Source: Streptomyces sp. SID13031 (GTDB lineage: Bacteria; Actinomycetota; Actinomycetes; Propionibacteriales; Kribbellaceae). From it: a stretch of 64,000 nucleotides of DNA. The position numbers were made by a program, and so were the translations under genes. The notes below the pieces were generated by a model, which was not told where the DNA came from, did no database searches, and saw only the letters and a list, made by a program, of their open reading frames with translations. How positions within the stretch are numbered: position 1 is the stretch's first letter; every line of letters begins with the position of its first letter. Shown one piece after another: positions 24,434 through 33,041 of this stretch. The DNA lies in NCBI RefSeq assembly GCF_010548305.1, contig NZ_JAAGLV010000012.1, positions 62,001-126,000 of the forward strand, read 5' to 3'.

Positions 24434-24949
24434 ATGAGAGCGGGTCTGCTGGTGGTCGCCGTGGCGCTGAGCCTGGTCCCCGTGGTGAGCGGCTGCCAGG
24501 TCGGCCCCGCGCAACCGGGGCCGGCGGAGCTGAGAACCAGTGCGCCGCCGTGGACCGCGCCGCGGGACGCGGTCTCGTACGTCGACAAGGCCGGGTTCGA
24601 GCGGTTGCCGCTCGACTTCAGCGGCCCGGCGCCGTACACGCTGAAGCTGTCCGTCTCGATCGACGGGAAGCCGGTGCAGATCCCAGCGGATATCGGCGTC
24701 GACCGGATCCGCGCCGAGCAGGCGGCGGTGCACACGCACGGTACCGACGGGGTGCTCTGGGTCGAGGCGAAGACGAAGGCCGAGCGGCCGACGCTGAACC
24801 AGTTCTTCACCCTCTGGGGAGTCCGGTACGACGACCGCTGCCTGGCGGACGCCTGTGGCTCGCTGACCGTCGTCGTCAACGGCGAGCCGGCCTCCTGGGA
24901 CACCAAACTGCCGCGCGAGAGCGTGATCCAGGTGGAAGCCAAGCACTGA
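24434..24949 (+). CDS. Putative lipoprotein of unknown function
   Basis: The 171-residue protein has a lipoprotein signal peptide with lipobox VVSGC (Cys21), giving a membrane-anchored exported protein. The mature region has a Pro-rich start and a beta-rich domain (YTLKLSVSIDGKPVQIPADIGVD), with a Cys pair in DRCLADACGS that may form a disulphide. The family is not recognised. It lies 18 bases after the PspC gene and may share its transcript. Confidence 0.65.
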   Translation: MRAGLLVVAVALSLVPVVSGCQVGPAQPGPAELRTSAPPWTAPRDAVSYVDKAGFERLPLDFSGPAPYTLKLSVSIDGKPVQIPADIGVDRIRAEQAAVHTHGTDGVLWVEAKTKAERPTLNQFFTLWGVRYDDRCLADACGSLTVVVNGEPASWDTKLPRESVIQVEAKH

Positions 24950-25022
24950 CGGCGGGCTGGTTCGATGGCAGGAAGGTGGCAAGCCACCCGCGAGAGCCCT
25001 CAAGGCGCGGTTGACTGCTGTG

Positions 25023-25550
25023 ATGAACAGCAAGCTCGCACTCGTGGCAACCGCGATCGCAGCGCTCACCTTGACCGGCTGCGGCGGCGGCCAGGACGAC
25101 AAGGGCACTTCGAACCCCGCCCCGACCTCGAACCCCACGTCTCAGAGCCCCCCAGCCACGCCAACCGCAGCCCCCGGCGACACCCCAACCCCAGGTACGA
25201 CGCCGTCAAGCCCGCCCGTCGCCCCGCCGACCACCGCGCCGCCGAAGCCGACCAAACCGGCTCCCACCGCGGCCGACGGCACCAACTACAAGTCGTGCAC
25301 CGACGGCCGCTGTGAGGTCTCGGTCCGCACCGGCACCCGGATCCCGGCCAAACAGAGCCTGCTGGGCTTCAAGACCCTCACCATCACCAGAGTCAGCGCC
25401 GGCACCGTCGACTTCGCCGCCAAAAGCGGCTGCTGCAGCCTCAGCGGCGGCGGCCAGAGCCCCGGCAGCGTCTTCCACATGAACAACCTCAAGATCGTCA
25501 CCATCGCCGTCGCCGGCAAAACCGCCATCCTCCGCCTCAGCCCCGCCTGA
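25023..25550 (+). CDS. Putative lipoprotein with Pro/Thr-rich linker
   Basis: The 175-residue protein has a lipoprotein signal (lipobox LTGC, Cys20). A disordered Pro/Thr/Ser/Ala linker covers about residues 21-85, and a small cysteine-containing beta domain (KSCTDGRCEVSVRTGTRI...SGCCSLSGGG) completes it. The linker would project the domain from the membrane through the cell wall. No function is recognised. The start is ATG at 25023; the stop codon TGA is the first base set of the palindrome that precedes the toxin-antitoxin genes. Confidence 0.65.
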   Translation: MNSKLALVATAIAALTLTGCGGGQDDKGTSNPAPTSNPTSQSPPATPTAAPGDTPTPGTTPSSPPVAPPTTAPPKPTKPAPTAADGTNYKSCTDGRCEVSVRTGTRIPAKQSLLGFKTLTITRVSAGTVDFAAKSGCCSLSGGGQSPGSVFHMNNLKIVTIAVAGKTAILRLSPA

Positions 25551-25573
25551 TAGCACTGCCGCTAGTGCTATCA
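25548..25573. promoter_or_regulatory. Toxin-antitoxin operator palindrome
   Basis: TGATAGCACT (25548-25557) and AGTGCTATCA (25564-25573) are perfect 10-bp inverted repeats with a 6-base spacer, 31 bases before the antitoxin start. FitA-type ribbon-helix-helix antitoxins bind such palindromes, usually with the toxin as co-repressor. The left arm includes the stop codon of the preceding lipoprotein gene. Confidence 0.82.
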
Positions 25574-25603
25574 TTGATGGCAACATTCGTGGAGGAGGAA
25601 TTC

Positions 25604-25846
25604 ATGGCTGCGATCACCGTCCGTAACTTAGACGACCACACGAAGCACAGGCTGCGGGTCCGGGCCGCGCGCAACGGCCGCTCGATGGAGGCGGAGGCGC
25701 GGTTGATTCTGCTCGACGCGGTGAGCGACGAGGAGGAGCCGAAGAACTTCTTCCTGATGCTGCACGAGCAGTTCGCGGCGATCGGTGGAGTGGAGCTCGA
25801 CCTGCCGGAGCGGACCGGCACGCATCGGGTGATCGAGTTCGAGTGA
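25604..25846 (+). CDS. FitA-type ribbon-helix-helix antitoxin
   Basis: The 80-residue antitoxin begins with the Arc/FitA ribbon-helix-helix (ITVRNLDDHTKHRLRVRAARNGRSMEAEARLIL), the standard signature of the FitA/VapB-like DNA-binding domain. A C-terminal tail would wrap around the toxin. The ATG at 25604 has a very strong GGAGGAGGA ribosome-binding site; the in-frame upstream start at 25565 is inside the operator and is rejected. It is co-transcribed with, and overlaps, the PIN toxin gene. Confidence 0.9.
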   Translation: MAAITVRNLDDHTKHRLRVRAARNGRSMEAEARLILLDAVSDEEEPKNFFLMLHEQFAAIGGVELDLPERTGTHRVIEFE

Positions 25847-26259
25847 TGATCGTTCTCGACACCAACCTCGTCTCGGAGCTGATGAAGGCCGCACCGGACG
25901 AAACCGTCTGGTCCTGGTTCCAGCAGCAGCTGCGGCAGGACCTCCATACGACGGCGATCACCGTGGCCGAGGTCCACACCGGGCTCCAGCGACTGCCTTA
26001 CGGCCGGCGCCGGGAGGAGATCCGGGCGACGGTCGACACGGTGTTCGGAGCCGTGACCGACGAAGTGTTGTCGTTCACGGCAGAAGCAGCGATGGCCTAT
26101 TCAGTTGTGGTGGACCGCCGGATGCGGGCAGGTCTGCCGATTGAGCCGCTCGACGCTCAGATCGCGGCGATCTGTCTGGTCGAGCAGGCGACGCTGGCGA
26201 CCCGGAACACGAAGGATTTCGTCGAGACCGGCGTGCAGCTCGTCAATCCCTGGGAGTGA
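25846..26259 (+). CDS. FitB/VapC-type PIN-domain toxin (ribonuclease)
   Basis: The 137-residue PIN protein carries the four acidic residues of the Mg2+-dependent ribonuclease site: Asp in MIVLDTN, Glu in TVAEVHTGLQ, Asp in PLDAQIAAI and Asp in TRNTKDF. PIN toxins cleave specific RNAs, often tRNA or rRNA, until neutralised by the antitoxin. The ATG at 25846 shares a base with the antitoxin stop codon; a GTG three bases earlier (25843) is an alternative. All catalytic positions are intact, so the toxin should be active. Confidence 0.9.
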   Translation: MIVLDTNLVSELMKAAPDETVWSWFQQQLRQDLHTTAITVAEVHTGLQRLPYGRRREEIRATVDTVFGAVTDEVLSFTAEAAMAYSVVVDRRMRAGLPIEPLDAQIAAICLVEQATLATRNTKDFVETGVQLVNPWE

Positions 26260-26309
26260 GTCCGTACCGGGCTGTGGATACTGAGTCAAGGGTTTGGGCC
26301 GGGGGCCAT

Positions 26310-26315
26310 TAGGCT
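26310..26315 (+). promoter_or_regulatory. Candidate -10 box of a leaderless argS transcript
   Basis: TAGGCT is followed by six bases and then the argS GTG at 26322, with no ribosome-binding site. The same hexamer and spacing occurs before tetR. Confidence 0.5.
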
Positions 26316-26321
26316 GGGCCG

Positions 26322-27983
26322 GTGACTCCGGAACAGCTCGCTGAGAAGATTTTGTTGGCTTTGACCGCGCTCGTGGACGACGAGACGATCACGGTCGAGG
26401 GTGGCCTGCCTGGCGAGCTCAAGGTGGAGCGACCCAAGAACCCCGAGCACGGGGACTACGCGACCAATATCGCGATGCAGCTGGGCAAGCGCTCCAGCCT
26501 GGGCAATCCGCGCAAGCTGGCCGAGCTGCTGGCGGCCAGACTGCAGGACGACGACGCCATCACGGCGGTCGAGATCGCCGGGCCGGGGTTCATCAACATC
26601 CGGGTCGCGGCCGATGCCCAGGGCAGGATCGCCGCCCAGATCCTGGAGGCCGGCGCGGCGTACGGGGCGAGCGACTCGCTCCAGGGCCAGCCGATCAACC
26701 TGGAGTTCATCTCCGCCAACCCGACCGGCCCGCTGCACCTGGGGCACACCCGCTGGGCCGCCGTCGGCGACGCGCTGGCCCGGGTGCTGATCGCGGCCGG
26801 CGCCAAGGTGACGCGCGAGTTCTACGTCAACGACCGTGGCGCCCAGATGGACAAGTTCGGCGCCTCGCTGATGGCCTCCGCGAACGGCGTACCGGTGCCC
26901 GAGGACGGGTATCACGGGGAGTACATCAACGACCTCGCCGCGCGGATCGTCGCCGAGGAGCCGGGGATCAAGGAGCTGCCCGAGGCCGAGCAGTCGGTCG
27001 CGTTCCGCGAGGCCGGTTACGTCCGGCAACTCAAGGAGCAGCAGGACCAGCTCGCGCACTTCCGGACCGAGTTCGACGTCTGGATGTCGGAGCGCAGCCT
27101 GCACGGGCAGAACGGCGTCGGCCACGCGATCGACAAGCTCCGCGAGCAGGGCCACCTGTATGAGGCCGACGACGCGCTCTGGATGCGCACCACCGACTTC
27201 ACCGACGACAAGGACCGGGTGCTGATCCGGACCAACGGCGAGCCGACCTACTTCGCCTCCGACGCCGCGTACTACGTGAACAAGCGCGACCGTGGCTTCG
27301 AGGTCTGTATCTACCTGCTCGGCGCCGACCACCACGGCTACGTGAACCGGCTGAAGGCGATCGCGGCCTGCGCCGGCGACGACCCCGAGCACAACATCGA
27401 GATCCTGATCGGCCAGCTCGTCAAGATCCTCAAGAACGGTGAGGAGATGAAGCTGTCCAAGCGCGCGGGCACGATCGTCACCCTCGCCGAGCTGGTCGAG
27501 GAGAGCGGCGTCGACCCGCTGCGGTACACGCTGTGCCGCTACCCGGTCGACTCGCCGCTGACGCTGGACATCGAGGAGATGACCCGCCAGGTCAGCGAGA
27601 ACCCGGTGTACTACGTGCAGTACGCGCACGCCCGGCTGGCCTCGATCCTGCGCAACGCCGACGAGCTCGGGATCAAGCTGGACGAGTTCGAGCCCGGTCT
27701 GCTCAGCCACGAGAAGGAGGGCGACCTGCTCCGCGCGCTCGCCGACTTCCCGCGCGTGGTCGCCACCTCGGCCGAGCTGCGCGAGCCGCACCGGGTCGCC
27801 CGCTACCTCGAGGACACCGCTTCGGCGTTCCACAAGTTCTACGACGTCTGCCGGGTGCTCCCGCGCGGCGACGAGGAGCTGGAGCCGGTGCACAAGGCCC
27901 GCCTGACCCTGGTCGGCGCGACCAAGACCGTGCTCGCCAACGGGCTCGACCTGCTCGGCGTCTCCGCCCCGGAGCGGATGTGA
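26322..27983 (+). CDS. argS: Arginyl-tRNA synthetase
   Basis: The 553-residue class I enzyme charges tRNA-Arg with arginine. It has the N-terminal Add1 tRNA-binding domain, a HIGH-like motif (HLGHT, near residue 139), the KMSKS-like MKLSKRAG motif (near 377) and a C-terminal DALR anticodon-binding domain ending SAPERM. It begins with GTG, probably on a leaderless mRNA. Its stop overlaps the lysA start by four bases, so it leads the lysA-hom-thrC-thrB operon. Confidence 0.96.
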   Translation: MTPEQLAEKILLALTALVDDETITVEGGLPGELKVERPKNPEHGDYATNIAMQLGKRSSLGNPRKLAELLAARLQDDDAITAVEIAGPGFINIRVAADAQGRIAAQILEAGAAYGASDSLQGQPINLEFISANPTGPLHLGHTRWAAVGDALARVLIAAGAKVTREFYVNDRGAQMDKFGASLMASANGVPVPEDGYHGEYINDLAARIVAEEPGIKELPEAEQSVAFREAGYVRQLKEQQDQLAHFRTEFDVWMSERSLHGQNGVGHAIDKLREQGHLYEADDALWMRTTDFTDDKDRVLIRTNGEPTYFASDAAYYVNKRDRGFEVCIYLLGADHHGYVNRLKAIAACAGDDPEHNIEILIGQLVKILKNGEEMKLSKRAGTIVTLAELVEESGVDPLRYTLCRYPVDSPLTLDIEEMTRQVSENPVYYVQYAHARLASILRNADELGIKLDEFEPGLLSHEKEGDLLRALADFPRVVATSAELREPHRVARYLEDTASAFHKFYDVCRVLPRGDEELEPVHKARLTLVGATKTVLANGLDLLGVSAPERM

Positions 27984-29383
27984 GGGCGCACGAGGCGGGC
28001 ACGCTGCACGCCGACCTCGGCCACAACTCACCGCCGTGGCTGCGCGCGCCGGGTGACCCCAACGACCTGGTCACTTCGCTGTGGTCGACCACGGCGAAGA
28101 AGAACGGCGACGGCGCCCTCGAGGTCGGCGGGGTCGACCTGCGCGAGCTCGTCGCCGAGCACGGCAGCCCGGCGTACGTGCTGGACGAGGACGACTTCCG
28201 GGCCCGGGCGCGCGCGTTCAAACTCGGCTTCAAGGACTTCGACGTCTACTACGCGGGCAAGGCCTTCCTCTGTACGACGGTCGTCCGCTGGGTGATGGAG
28301 GAGGGGCTCAACCTGGACATCTGTTCGGGTGGCGAGCTCGCTGTCGCACTCCGGGCCGGCGCCGATCCGAAGCGGCTCGGGTTCCATGGCAACAACAAGT
28401 CCGAGCAGGAGCTGGCCCGCGCGCTGGACGCCGGGGTCGGCCGGATCATCGTCGACTCCGAGTACGAGATCTCCCGGCTGATCGAGCTGGCCAAGGAGCG
28501 CGGCGTCGTCGCGCCGGTGATGGTCCGGGTCACCGCGGGCGTCGAGGCGCACACCCACGCCTACATCGCGACCGCGCACGAGGACCAGAAGTTCGGCTTC
28601 TCGATCACCTCGGGAGCGGCGTACGAGGCCGTTGCCCGGATCAACGAAGCGGCCGAGCTGGAGCTGCTCGGCCTGCACTCGCACATCGGCTCGCAGATCT
28701 TCGACTCGTCCGGCTTCGAGGTCGCGGCCAAGCGGGTGATCGCCTTGCACGCAAGGGTTTCCGACGAGCTCGGCGTCGATATGCCGGAGCTCGACCTGGG
28801 CGGCGGTTTCGGCATCGCCTACACCACCCAGGACGACCCGTCCGACCCCGCGCAACTGGCCACCGAGATGGGCAAGATCGTCGAGCACGAGTGCCGCGGG
28901 CACGGCATCGACGTCCCCCGGGTCTCGATCGAGCCCGGCCGGGCGATCGTCGGCCCGGCGATGTGCACGATCTACTCGGTCGGCACCGTCAAGGAGGTGT
29001 CGCTCGACGCGGACGCCTACCGCACCTACGTCTCGGTCGACGGCGGGATGAGCGACAACATCCGCACCGCGCTGTACGACGCCGACTACTCCTGCACCCT
29101 CGCCAACCGGTACTCCGACGCCGGCCCGACGCTGGCCCGGGTGGTCGGCAAACACTGCGAGTCGGGCGACATCGTGGTGAAGGACGAGTTCCTGCCGGCC
29201 GACGTCACGCCGGGCGACCTGGTCGCCGTACCGGGTACCGGCGCGTACTGCCGGTCGATGGCGAGCAACTACAACCACGTACCGCGGCCACCGGTGATCG
29301 CGGTCAAGGACGGGCAGACGCGGGTCGTGCTCCGTCGCGAGACCGAGGACGACATGCTTGCACTGGACATGGGGGCCGAGTGA
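27980..29383 (+). CDS. lysA: Diaminopimelate decarboxylase
   Basis: The 467-residue PLP enzyme converts meso-diaminopimelate to lysine. It has the PLP lysine in YYAGKAFLC, the HSHIGSQ motif, the phosphate-binding GGGFGIAY block, and EPGRAIVGPA. The substrate signature CESGDIV near the C-terminus supplies the second-subunit active-site cysteine. The GTG at 27980 overlaps the argS stop (GTGA), and its own stop overlaps the hom start, indicating translational coupling. The long upstream in-frame extension within argS is rejected. Confidence 0.95.
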   Translation: MRAHEAGTLHADLGHNSPPWLRAPGDPNDLVTSLWSTTAKKNGDGALEVGGVDLRELVAEHGSPAYVLDEDDFRARARAFKLGFKDFDVYYAGKAFLCTTVVRWVMEEGLNLDICSGGELAVALRAGADPKRLGFHGNNKSEQELARALDAGVGRIIVDSEYEISRLIELAKERGVVAPVMVRVTAGVEAHTHAYIATAHEDQKFGFSITSGAAYEAVARINEAAELELLGLHSHIGSQIFDSSGFEVAAKRVIALHARVSDELGVDMPELDLGGGFGIAYTTQDDPSDPAQLATEMGKIVEHECRGHGIDVPRVSIEPGRAIVGPAMCTIYSVGTVKEVSLDADAYRTYVSVDGGMSDNIRTALYDADYSCTLANRYSDAGPTLARVVGKHCESGDIVVKDEFLPADVTPGDLVAVPGTGAYCRSMASNYNHVPRPPVIAVKDGQTRVVLRRETEDDMLALDMGAE

Positions 29384-30678
29384 AACCGTCAGGCAAACCC
29401 TTGAAGGTGGCGCTGCTGGGTTGCGGCGTCGTCGGGACCGAGGTGGTCCGCATCCTCACCGAGCGGGCCGACGACCTCGCCGCCCGCGTCGGGGCTCCGC
29501 TGGAGATCGCCGGCATCGCCGTCCGCCGGGCCGGCCGGGCGCGCGACATCGCGGTCGACCCCGCCCTCGTCACGACCGACGCCCAGGCGCTCGTCTCCCG
29601 CGGCGACCTGGACCTGGTGATCGAGGTGATCGGCGGGATCGAGCCGGCCCGCAGCCTGATCCTGACCGCGCTCGAGCACGGCGCCTCGGTCATCACGGCC
29701 AACAAGGCGCTGCTCGCCGAAGACGGCCCGACGCTGTTCGCCGCCGCCGAGAAGTACGAGCGCGACCTGTACTTCGAGGCGGCCGTGGCCGGGGCGATCC
29801 CGATCCTGCGGCCGCTGCGCGAGTCGCTGGCCGGTGACGACGTGACCCGGGTGATGGGCATCGTCAACGGCACCACGAACTACATCCTCGACAAGATGGA
29901 CTCCACCGGCGCCGGTTTCGACGAGGCGCTCGAGGAGGCCCAGGCTCTCGGGTACGCCGAGGCCGACCCGACCGCCGACATCGAGGGTTTCGACGCTGCG
30001 GCCAAGGCTGCACTGCTGGCCAGTTTGGCCTTCCACACCAGGGTTTCCATCACCGACGTGCACCGCGAGGGCATCACCGAGGTGTCCGCGACGGACATCG
30101 CCTCGGCCCGCGAGATGGGCTGCGTGGTGAAGTTCCTGGCGATCTGTGAGCTGGACGAGGTGAACGACTCGGTCAGCGCCCGGGTCTATCCGGCGATGAT
30201 CCCGCTGAGCCACCCGCTGGCCTCGGTCCGGGACGCGTACAACGCCGTCTTCGTGGAATCCAAAGCGGCCGGCCAGCTGATGTTCTATGGTCGTGGTGCC
30301 GGCGGTGCCCCGACGGCCAGCGCTGTCCTCGGGGATCTGGTAACCGCTGCGCGCAACCGGCTCAAGGGCGTGCCGGGGGTCGGCGAGTCGTCGTACACCC
30401 AGCGGGCCGCTCGTCCGATGGGTGCCACCCGGACTCGCTATCACGTGTCGCTGGACGTGGCCGACAAGGCCGGCGTGCTGGCGGCGGTGGCCCTGGCCTT
30501 CTCCGATCACGGCGTGTCGATCCAGACCGTCCGGCAGGAAGGCCGCGGCGGTGAGGCGCAACTGGTCGTCGTCACCCACACCGCCACCGACGCCGCACTC
30601 TCCGCGACCGTGGAAGCCCTGCGCGAGATGGACATCGTGCGTGAAGTCAGCAGTGTGATGCGGGTAGAAGGAGATTGA
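29380..30678 (+). CDS. hom: Homoserine dehydrogenase
   Basis: The 432-residue enzyme reduces aspartate semialdehyde to homoserine. It has the NAD(P) motif LLGCGVVGTEV at the N-terminus, the catalytic-domain blocks GGIEPA and AAVAGAIPILRPLRESL with the conserved NGTTNYIL, and a C-terminal ACT domain (YHVSLDVADKAGVLAAVALAF) that usually mediates threonine feedback inhibition. The GTG at 29380 overlaps the lysA stop; thrC begins three bases after its stop. Confidence 0.95.
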   Translation: MKPSGKPLKVALLGCGVVGTEVVRILTERADDLAARVGAPLEIAGIAVRRAGRARDIAVDPALVTTDAQALVSRGDLDLVIEVIGGIEPARSLILTALEHGASVITANKALLAEDGPTLFAAAEKYERDLYFEAAVAGAIPILRPLRESLAGDDVTRVMGIVNGTTNYILDKMDSTGAGFDEALEEAQALGYAEADPTADIEGFDAAAKAALLASLAFHTRVSITDVHREGITEVSATDIASAREMGCVVKFLAICELDEVNDSVSARVYPAMIPLSHPLASVRDAYNAVFVESKAAGQLMFYGRGAGGAPTASAVLGDLVTAARNRLKGVPGVGESSYTQRAARPMGATRTRYHVSLDVADKAGVLAAVALAFSDHGVSIQTVRQEGRGGEAQLVVVTHTATDAALSATVEALREMDIVREVSSVMRVEGD

Positions 30679-30681
30679 GCC

Positions 30682-31761
30682 ATGGCTCAGCAGCGGCGGC
30701 CTCATCAATGGCGAGGCGTGATCGAGGAATACCGCGACCGGTTGCCGGTCTCGGCGGACACTCCGGTGGTCACCCTCGGCGAGGGCGGTACGCCGCTGGT
30801 GGCCGCGCAGTGGCTGAGCGAGCAGACCAACTGCGAGGTCTGGCTCAAGGTCGAGGGCAACAACCCGACCGGCTCGTTCAAGGACCGAGGGATGACGGTG
30901 GCGATCTCGCTGGCCGCGCAGGCCGGTGACAAGGCGGTCGTCTGCGCGTCGACGGGCAACACGTCGGCGTCAGCCGCGGCGTACGCCGTCCGGGCGGGCA
31001 TGCTGCCGCTCGTGCTGATCCCCGCCGGGCGGATCGCGAAGGGCAAGCTCGCGCAGGCGATCGTGCACGGCGCGAAGCTCGTCTCGATCGACGGCGGCTT
31101 CGACGACTGCCTGCGGATCGTGCGCGAGCTGGGCAAGCACTACCCGGTCGCGCTGGTGAACTCGGTCAACCCGGTCCGGCTGGAAGGCCAGAAGACCGCG
31201 GCGTTCGAGGTGGTCGACGCGCTCGGCGACGCACCCGACCTGCACCTGCTCCCGGTCGGCAACGCGGGCAACATCGCGGCGTACTGGAAGGGCTACCTGG
31301 AATACAAGAAGGACAAGATCTCCTCGAAGGCCCCACAGATGTGGGGGTTCCAGGCCGAGGGGGCCGCGCCGATCGTGACCGGCCGGATCGTCGAGAAGCC
31401 GGACACGCAGGCGACCGCGATCCGGGTCGGCAACCCGGCGTCCTGGACACTCGCCGAGGCCGCGCGGGACGAGTCGGGCGGCCGGATCGAGGCCGTCAGC
31501 GATGACCAGATCCTGTCCGCACAGCGCGATCTCGCCGCGCGCGAAGGAGTTTTCGTCGAGCCTGCCTCGGCCGCCGGTGTGGCCGGGCTGCTCGCGACCA
31601 AGGCCGCGGGCCGCCTCGACGGAGGCCAGACGATCGTGATTACCGTCACGGGCCACGGACTCAAGGACATCGACACCGCACTGGCGTACGCGACCGTCAC
31701 CGAGTCTCCCGTGACCCCGGCCGACACCGACGCGGTCGCCCGCGTCGCCGGGTTGGTGTGA
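30682..31761 (+). CDS. thrC: Threonine synthase
   Basis: The 359-residue PLP enzyme converts O-phosphohomoserine to threonine. The PLP lysine is in GSFKDRGM (near residue 70), the phosphate-binding loop is PVGNAGNIAAYW and the closing GHGLKD segment is typical. Its length fits the short actinobacterial type. It lies between hom and thrB in one operon, with an AAGGAGA ribosome-binding site inside the end of hom. Confidence 0.95.
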   Translation: MAQQRRPHQWRGVIEEYRDRLPVSADTPVVTLGEGGTPLVAAQWLSEQTNCEVWLKVEGNNPTGSFKDRGMTVAISLAAQAGDKAVVCASTGNTSASAAAYAVRAGMLPLVLIPAGRIAKGKLAQAIVHGAKLVSIDGGFDDCLRIVRELGKHYPVALVNSVNPVRLEGQKTAAFEVVDALGDAPDLHLLPVGNAGNIAAYWKGYLEYKKDKISSKAPQMWGFQAEGAAPIVTGRIVEKPDTQATAIRVGNPASWTLAEAARDESGGRIEAVSDDQILSAQRDLAAREGVFVEPASAAGVAGLLATKAAGRLDGGQTIVITVTGHGLKDIDTALAYATVTESPVTPADTDAVARVAGLV

Positions 31762-31762
31762 G

Positions 31763-32770
31763 TTGAGCCCGGCCAGCGACGGGCCGGCCGTGGACGGGCC
31801 GGTCCACGGCGGATCCGGGCGGGGTGGACCGGTTCGGGTGCGGGTCCCGGCGACCAGTGCGAATCTGGGCCCGGGGTTCGACGCGTTCGGGCTGGCGCTG
31901 ACCCGGTACGACGAACTGATGGTGATCCCCGGCGGTTCCGGGGTGACCGTGGAGGTGACCGGGCCAGGGGAGGGCGAGGTTGCGCTGGACGAGTCGCACC
32001 TGGTGGTGCGGTCGATCCAGGCCGGCCTGGATGCGCTCGGTGTCTCGGTTTCCGGCTTCACCTTGCGCTGCGAGAACCGGATCCCGCACGGTCGCGGACT
32101 GGGATCCTCATCGGCCGCGATCGTCGGCGGTATCGCCGCGGCGTACGGGCTGGCGGGGGAGCCGCTGGACCGCGATCACGTGCTGCAGCTCGCGAACGAG
32201 ATCGAGGGCCACCCGGACAACGTGGCTGCCTGCGCGTTGGGTGGGTTCACGATCGCGTGGACCGATGGCGAGACCGGCCGCGCGATCCGGCTGGAGCCAC
32301 TGGCCGAGTTGTCGGTGGTGGCCTACGTGCCGTCGACGCGAGTGCTGACCAAGGAGGCTCGCGGGTTGCTGCCTGCCGCAGTACCGCATGCGGATGCGTC
32401 GGCGAACGCAGGAAGAGCAGCGTTGCTCGTTGCCGCGTTGACCTCGCGACCCGAGTTGCTGATGACGGCGACCGAGGACTGGCTGCACCAGGAGTACAGG
32501 CAGCCTGCGATGCCCGAGAGTCTTGCCCTTGTGCACAAGCTCCGGGGAAGTGGTCTGGCCGCAGTGGTGAGTGGTGCCGGTCCGACGGTGCTGGTGCTGG
32601 GTGAGGAGCCCGAAGGGGCCGGCGAGGCGCCGGACGGCTGGCACCGGTACGAACTCGGGATCGATCCACTCGGCGTACAGGTCTGGCCGGGGGATGCGGA
32701 AGAACTGCTCGCGGAGGGCGGGAATGAACGATCCCGGACACGCGTTGAACACCTCGAGGCAGCAGACTGA
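31763..32770 (+). CDS. thrB: Homoserine kinase
   Basis: The 335-residue GHMP kinase phosphorylates homoserine for threonine synthase. It has the N-terminal VRVPATSANLGPGFDAFG motif, the ATP-binding loop GRGLGSSSAAIVGG and the C-terminal SGAGPTVL motif. The likely start is the TTG at 31763, one base after the thrC stop, which adds a Gly/Asp-rich leader of about 27 residues; no better start precedes the conserved VRVRVPAT block. It closes the aspartate-family operon. Confidence 0.93.
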   Translation: MSPASDGPAVDGPVHGGSGRGGPVRVRVPATSANLGPGFDAFGLALTRYDELMVIPGGSGVTVEVTGPGEGEVALDESHLVVRSIQAGLDALGVSVSGFTLRCENRIPHGRGLGSSSAAIVGGIAAAYGLAGEPLDRDHVLQLANEIEGHPDNVAACALGGFTIAWTDGETGRAIRLEPLAELSVVAYVPSTRVLTKEARGLLPAAVPHADASANAGRAALLVAALTSRPELLMTATEDWLHQEYRQPAMPESLALVHKLRGSGLAAVVSGAGPTVLVLGEEPEGAGEAPDGWHRYELGIDPLGVQVWPGDAEELLAEGGNERSRTRVEHLEAAD

Positions 32771-33041
32771 CCCTGAGGGGTGCTAGTCTCGACTCACCCG
32801 ATCCCCTCCAGGTGATCGGCGAACTCTCGCCGCATCGGGCTTTGTTCCCGGCACCCCAGGTGTACGTGGCGATCTCCCAGAGAAGAACTTGCGCCGCCTG
32901 CGCCGGAGATTTCCGGGAGACCCCAGATTCAGCGAGAGCCGCCTCTTTGTTACCCCGCGTCGCCGTTTCGTCGGTCGCGGGAGATGATTCCGGGCGATGA
33001 GCCTCTCAGGACATCGTCCATCCGTGTGGGAAGGACCTCAC
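32771..33041 (+). promoter_or_regulatory. rho promoter and long 5' leader
   Basis: This 271-base gap holds no convincing gene. A -10-like TAGTCT at 32784-32789, 14 bases after the thrB stop, would give a leader of about 245 bases before rho. The leader contains a CGGCGA/TCGCCG hairpin (32817-32832) and further GC stems. Rho is known in other bacteria to terminate within its own leader; autoregulation here is inference. A 62-codon open frame (GTG 32812 to 33000) overlaps the leader but has no recognisable product. Confidence 0.4.

Noticed and set aside
27900..28000. Lysine riboswitch or T-box before lysA
   Set aside because: The lysA start overlaps the argS stop by four bases, leaving no room for a leader.
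26286..28031. Long antisense frame across argS (581 codons)
   Set aside because: The plus strand holds all argS motifs in order; the minus frame is a GC-bias shadow rich in Arg, Val and Asp.
32812..33000. 62-codon leader frame before rho as a real gene
   Set aside because: There is no ribosome-binding site and no recognisable product; it is kept only as a possible leader peptide in the findings.
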